A DNA stretch of 7,991 bases from Acidobacteriota bacterium (lineage in GTDB: Bacteria > Acidobacteriota > Blastocatellia > Pyrinomonadales > Pyrinomonadaceae). Shown here in pieces: positions 5,311-7,991 of this stretch. The DNA is taken from positions 1-7,991 of the forward strand of contig JAOTWT010000120.1 of assembly GCA_029862725.1 (NCBI GenBank). The letters are read 5' to 3'. Positions within the stretch are counted from its first letter, which is position 1, and each line of letters begins with the position of its first letter. A program made the translations under genes and the position numbers. The notes under the pieces were generated by a model. The model was given only the letters and a program-made list of their open reading frames with translations. It did no database searches and had not been told where the DNA came from.

Positions 5311-6383
5311 AAGGCGGTATCTGAGACGACTTCGGACGGCTCACTGACATTACCCGCGGTATCGATCGCAACGACAAAGTAGTAATAGACAACGCCGCGT
5401 ACCACCGTCTGGTCCTGAAATGTGTTTACATCGAGTAGATCCTGTGTCAGCGGCTGCCAATCGGCCTTCGGTATCGAAGGATCTGTGGAACGGAACACGC
5501 GGTAGCCCGCAATGTCCTTCTCAAGATTGAATGCGAAGAAGATTGAAACCTCAGAGGGTGCCGCCGCGATGGTCACCGCTTCCGGTGGGGCCGGTTTGAA
5601 AGTGTCAACGGGCGATATCGCGATCGTCTCCGAGGAGAAGCTCTCGACGGATTCGGCATTTCGGCCTAGGGAAACGGCGCGCACGAAATAAAGGAAGGTT
5701 TTGCCGAATTCGAATGTCTCATCATCGAATTTGGTTGAGGTAACCGGTTTCTTGTTCAAAAGAACTGCAGGACCGCTGGCCAAAGCGCGATAGATGTTGT
5801 AGCCGATTAGATTCGCTGGAGACGTGCCGTCCAGGTTCAAAGCGGGCGCGGACCAGGCGATGGAAACCGCGGTTTGAGAGACCGACGCCTCAACGTCTGA
5901 CGGGCTAATCGCAACATTTGCAGCCGGTTCGATCACAAAGAAATTAGAAAATGCGGCTTTTTGCCCGGCCTCGTTCGCGAAACGAACCGCATACCTGAGG
6001 CGTGCGGCCTGGCCTGCAATTTTGAGCTTGTCTGAAAAGACCTTTTTTGAGAGTCCAAAATCGGAGTCTTGTATCGTCAGCGAACCGATTAAAGTGGCGC
6101 GGTCTGAAAACTCTTCTTCGGTCAGGGAAAGAGGGTCGTCAAGTTTTTCGGCAAGCCTGTAAATGTCGACTCTGGAGATCCGTAGAGTGCTGCCCGAACC
6201 CGCGTTCCGCGCAGGCATCTGCCAGTAGACATCGATCCGGTCCCCAATCTGCTGACCGTTGATCTCGACTCTCTGTTTAACCCTTTCAATTGGCGGCAAT
6301 GGGGGACGCCGTTTTCCACAGGTGGAAAATAGGAGCGGCGTAACGAGAAGCATGAGGAACAGTTTAAACAGGTTTAATAGCAT
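5307..6383 (-). CDS. Putative lipoprotein with fibronectin type III repeats
   Basis: This gene encodes 358 residues from the ATG at 6383. The N-terminus is a signal peptide: a hydrophobic run MLLNLFKLFLMLLVTPLLFS followed by Thr-Cys22 and the mature start CGKRRPPLPP. This looks like a lipobox, although Phe at -3 and Thr at -1 are not optimal. Three beta-rich FN3-like repeats follow, at about 36-156, 161-259 and 263-354. The last two have the marks GYNIYRA...YFVRAV and GYRVFRS...YYFVVAIDTAGN. The protein is probably anchored in the envelope and used for binding; no catalytic motif is seen. An in-frame TTG at 6410 would add 9 residues, but neither start has a good ribosome site. The gap to hslU is 52 nt, and the stop overlaps the FAH start by 4 nt. 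Similar CGKRRPPLPP-type lipoproteins are familiar to me from Acidobacteriota; the function is unknown. Confidence 0.8.
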   Translation of the reverse strand: MLLNLFKLFLMLLVTPLLFSTCGKRRPPLPPIERVKQRVEINGQQIGDRIDVYWQMPARNAGSGSTLRISRVDIYRLAEKLDDPLSLTEEEFSDRATLIGSLTIQDSDFGLSKKVFSDKLKIAGQAARLRYAVRFANEAGQKAAFSNFFVIEPAANVAISPSDVEASVSQTAVSIAWSAPALNLDGTSPANLIGYNIYRALASGPAVLLNKKPVTSTKFDDETFEFGKTFLYFVRAVSLGRNAESVESFSSETIAISPVDTFKPAPPEAVTIAAAPSEVSIFFAFNLEKDIAGYRVFRSTDPSIPKADWQPLTQDLLDVNTFQDQTVVRGVVYYYFVVAIDTAGNVSEPSEVVSDTAL

Positions 6384-6398
6384 AAAGCGGACGTTTAA

Positions 6399-6424
6399 AG
6401 AATTAAGCAAAACTAGAATTAAGC
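6399..6424. repeat. Short tandem-like direct repeat between hslU and the lipoprotein gene
   Basis: AGAATTAAGC occurs at 6399-6408 and again at 6415-6424, a 16-bp period, in the AT-rich 52-bp gap. On the transcribed strand this is GCTTAATTCT twice. It could be part of a promoter or a binding site, but two 10-bp copies in AT-rich DNA could also be chance. Confidence 0.4.
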
Positions 6425-6435
6425 GTCTGTATAAA

Positions 6436-7851
6436 CTAAAGGATATATTGGCGGAGATCCCGGTCAGCGATCAGTCCTTCAAGTTTTCCCCGTACGTATT
6501 CCGCGTCGATTACCTGTTTCTTATTTTCCAGTTCAGCGCCAAGGAAACTTATTTCCTCGAGGAGGTTTTCAAGTAGCGTATGCAGCCTGCGAGCCCCTAT
6601 ATCCTCAGTTGAGCGGTTGATCTCAACTGTCATATTCGCGAGCTCGGCTATTGCGTCTTCCTTAAATTCAAGGCTTATTCCCTCGGTATTAAGCAGTGCC
6701 TGATACTGCTTAATAAGCGAGTTCTTAGGCTGTATAAGAATGCGTTTAAAGTCGTCCAGTGTTAAGGACTCCAGTTCGACCCGAATCGGAAACCTGCCCT
6801 GAAGCTCGGGTATAAGGTCCGACGGCTTCGCGACATGAAAAGCGCCCGCCGCTATAAACAGAATATGTTCCGTGCTGACCATCCCGTATCTCGTATTAAC
6901 GGTGGTTCCCTCGACGATTGGAAGGAGATCCCTTTGAACTCCCTCACGCGAGACCTCGGGGCCCGCCCCGCCCGACTCTCGCCCGGCGATCTTATCGATC
7001 TCATCCAGGAATATAAATCCGGAGTTTTCCGTCTTGCTTATTGCAAGACGGGTGATCTCCTCCATGTCTATAAGATTTTCCTGTTCGTCCCGGATCAGGT
7101 AGGCACGCGCTTCGGAAATCTTCATACGACGCCGAACCGTTTTTGAAGGGAAGAGATTTCCGAACATATCGCCGAAATTGACGCCCATGTCGTCCATACC
7201 CTGACCGCCAACAAAATCAATCATCCGGCCGGACCGGTCCTGGGCTTCGACTTCAACGACGCGGTCTTCGAGTTCACCCTTTCGGAGTTGTATTCGGAGT
7301 TTCTCGCGAGTTCTGTTCAGGCTCGGCCTCGCAGTCTCTTCGATTACATCGATCTTAGGGTCGTCAAGATCTGTTTCAAAGGTGTTCGATGACGGAAGAA
7401 GCATATTGAGCAGGTCTTCCTCGACGTTTTGCTCGGCCCTTTCCCGTACATCTTCGAAGGCCTTTTGCTTGGTCATGTCAATCGCGACGTCGGTTAGTTC
7501 GCGAACCATGCTCTCGACATCCCGACCGACATAACCGACCTCTGTAAATTTCGACGCTTCGATCTTTATAAATGGTGAATCGGCGAGATTGGCGAGCCTT
7601 CTCGCAATCTCGGTCTTGCCGATACCTGTGGAGCCGATCATCAATATATTTTTTGGAAGCACGTCGCGCGCCATTTCCTTTGGGAGTTTTTGACGGCGGA
7701 TGCGATTGCGCAGCGCGATCGCTACCGCTCTTTTTGCGGCGTCCTGTCCAACAACATATTTATCGAGCTCAGCGACGATTTGCCGCGGGGTCAGATCATC
7801 GAGCTTCGGTAGCTCCTCCGCTTTTTTCTCGCCTGTTAAGAGAATTGCCAT
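6436..7851 (-). CDS. hslU: ATP-dependent protease ATPase subunit HslU
   Basis: This is a complete 471-residue AAA+ unfoldase. The N-terminal LTPRQIVAELDKYVVGQDAAK region (20-40) is followed by Walker A GSTGIGKT (73-80), pore loop GYVG (106-109), the I-domain (about 112-250), Walker B FIFLDEID (279-286), the arginine finger in GRFPIR (Arg353) and sensor 2 GARRLHT (Arg421). The C-terminal end LRQYIL is the tail that docks into HslV and activates it. It is about 28 residues longer than the E. coli protein, from an extra N-terminal stretch and a somewhat larger I-domain. HslU hexamers unfold proteins and feed them into HslV in the cytoplasm. The start ATG overlaps the hslV stop by 1 nt (TAATG), with GGAAG 7 nt upstream. 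Position 74 is Ser where many relatives have Pro. Confidence 0.98.
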   Translation of the reverse strand: MAILLTGEKKAEELPKLDDLTPRQIVAELDKYVVGQDAAKRAVAIALRNRIRRQKLPKEMARDVLPKNILMIGSTGIGKTEIARRLANLADSPFIKIEASKFTEVGYVGRDVESMVRELTDVAIDMTKQKAFEDVRERAEQNVEEDLLNMLLPSSNTFETDLDDPKIDVIEETARPSLNRTREKLRIQLRKGELEDRVVEVEAQDRSGRMIDFVGGQGMDDMGVNFGDMFGNLFPSKTVRRRMKISEARAYLIRDEQENLIDMEEITRLAISKTENSGFIFLDEIDKIAGRESGGAGPEVSREGVQRDLLPIVEGTTVNTRYGMVSTEHILFIAAGAFHVAKPSDLIPELQGRFPIRVELESLTLDDFKRILIQPKNSLIKQYQALLNTEGISLEFKEDAIAELANMTVEINRSTEDIGARRLHTLLENLLEEISFLGAELENKKQVIDAEYVRGKLEGLIADRDLRQYIL

Positions 7852-7991
7852 TATATTTCTTCCAATACGATATCGGTATTCGTGTAGACACAGATTTGAC
7901 CGGCTATTTCGAGGGCTTTACGCGCGATCTCGGATGCCGAAAGCCCCGTATTCTCAAGCAGGGCCCGCGCAGCGGCGGTGGCATACATGCT
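7851..7991 (-). CDS. hslV: ATP-dependent protease subunit HslV, C-terminal part
   Basis: The last 46 codons of a leftward gene cut by the right edge are present. The frame reads through [17 protein letters not shown], then [19 protein letters not shown], and ends IVLEEI-stop. This is the characteristic HslV C-terminus: the '[10 protein letters not shown]', 'ALEIA..ICVYTN' and acidic end match the family closely. HslV is the N-terminal-threonine peptidase that forms double hexamer rings and works only with HslU. The catalytic Thr and the rest of the protein lie outside the window. The stop TAA overlaps the hslU ATG by one base, the usual tight hslVU arrangement. Confidence 0.96.
   Translation of the reverse strand, partial: SMYATAAARALLENTGLSASEIARKALEIAGQICVYTNTDIVLEEI
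7859..7863 (-). promoter_or_regulatory. Shine-Dalgarno site of hslU inside hslV
   Basis: The minus strand has GGAAG, a 7-nt spacer and then ATG. It lies in the last codons of hslV and supports the hslU start at 7851, giving an N-terminus longer than in E. coli. Confidence 0.65.

Noticed and set aside
6835..7146. Plus-strand frame of 103 codons opposite hslU
   Set aside because: It is antisense to the conserved AAA+ region of hslU; no independent motif or start signal.
1..7991. CRISPR arrays, tRNA or rRNA genes, insertion sequences, toxin-antitoxin or defence genes
   Set aside because: No spaced repeat series, cloverleaf-like sequence, transposase motif or defence-family domain was seen on either strand; nearly all of the window is explained by housekeeping and stress genes.

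Overview
The window looks like ordinary chromosomal DNA from a free-living bacterium of moderate GC content. Genes are tightly packed, neighbours overlap by 1, 4, 8 or 11 bases, and TTG starts are used. The gene set (HslVU, an FN3 lipoprotein with a CGKRRPPLPP-type mature start, an FAH-family enzyme, a small TalC transaldolase, pirin) would fit Acidobacteriota, perhaps Blastocatellia. That assignment is an inference from gene style, not from a marker gene. No rRNA, tRNA, CRISPR array, insertion sequence or phage gene is visible.

Layout. Positions 1-190 are mostly non-coding, with a possible start of a leftward gene at the extreme left edge. A leftward cluster follows, reading from 1911 down to 191: a universal stress protein with a full ATP-binding motif, an alpha/beta hydrolase overlapping it by 8 nt, and a DUF402 (FomD/Ntdp-like) phosphohydrolase overlapping the hydrolase by 11 nt from a TTG start. 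Upstream of it, also leftward, lies a MarR-family regulator (2038-2475). This is divergent from a pirin gene (2546-3421), and the 70-bp gap between them holds a perfect 12-bp palindrome that is a good operator candidate. A small gene of unknown function (3458-3847, TTG start) follows pirin on the same strand.

The right half (3884-7991) is one leftward run that converges on the pirin cluster. It reads from the right edge: hslV (only its C-terminus is present), hslU, an FN3-repeat lipoprotein, an FAH-family hydrolase/decarboxylase and a transaldolase. hslV/hslU overlap by 1 nt, and lipoprotein/FAH and FAH/transaldolase each overlap by 4 nt (ATGA), so translational coupling is likely. Two GC-rich hairpins sit where the two clusters converge, at about 3850-3896.

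How the genes fit together. HslV and HslU form an ATP-dependent protease. The transaldolase belongs to sugar-phosphate metabolism and the FAH enzyme to 2-oxoacid or aromatic-acid breakdown. The MarR/pirin pair is probably a small regulated stress or redox unit. I see no clear sign of an undescribed defence or mobile system. The most interesting points are the MarR operator, a cysteine in that MarR at the position of the redox-active Cys80 of E. coli MarR, and the uncharacterised partner gene behind pirin.
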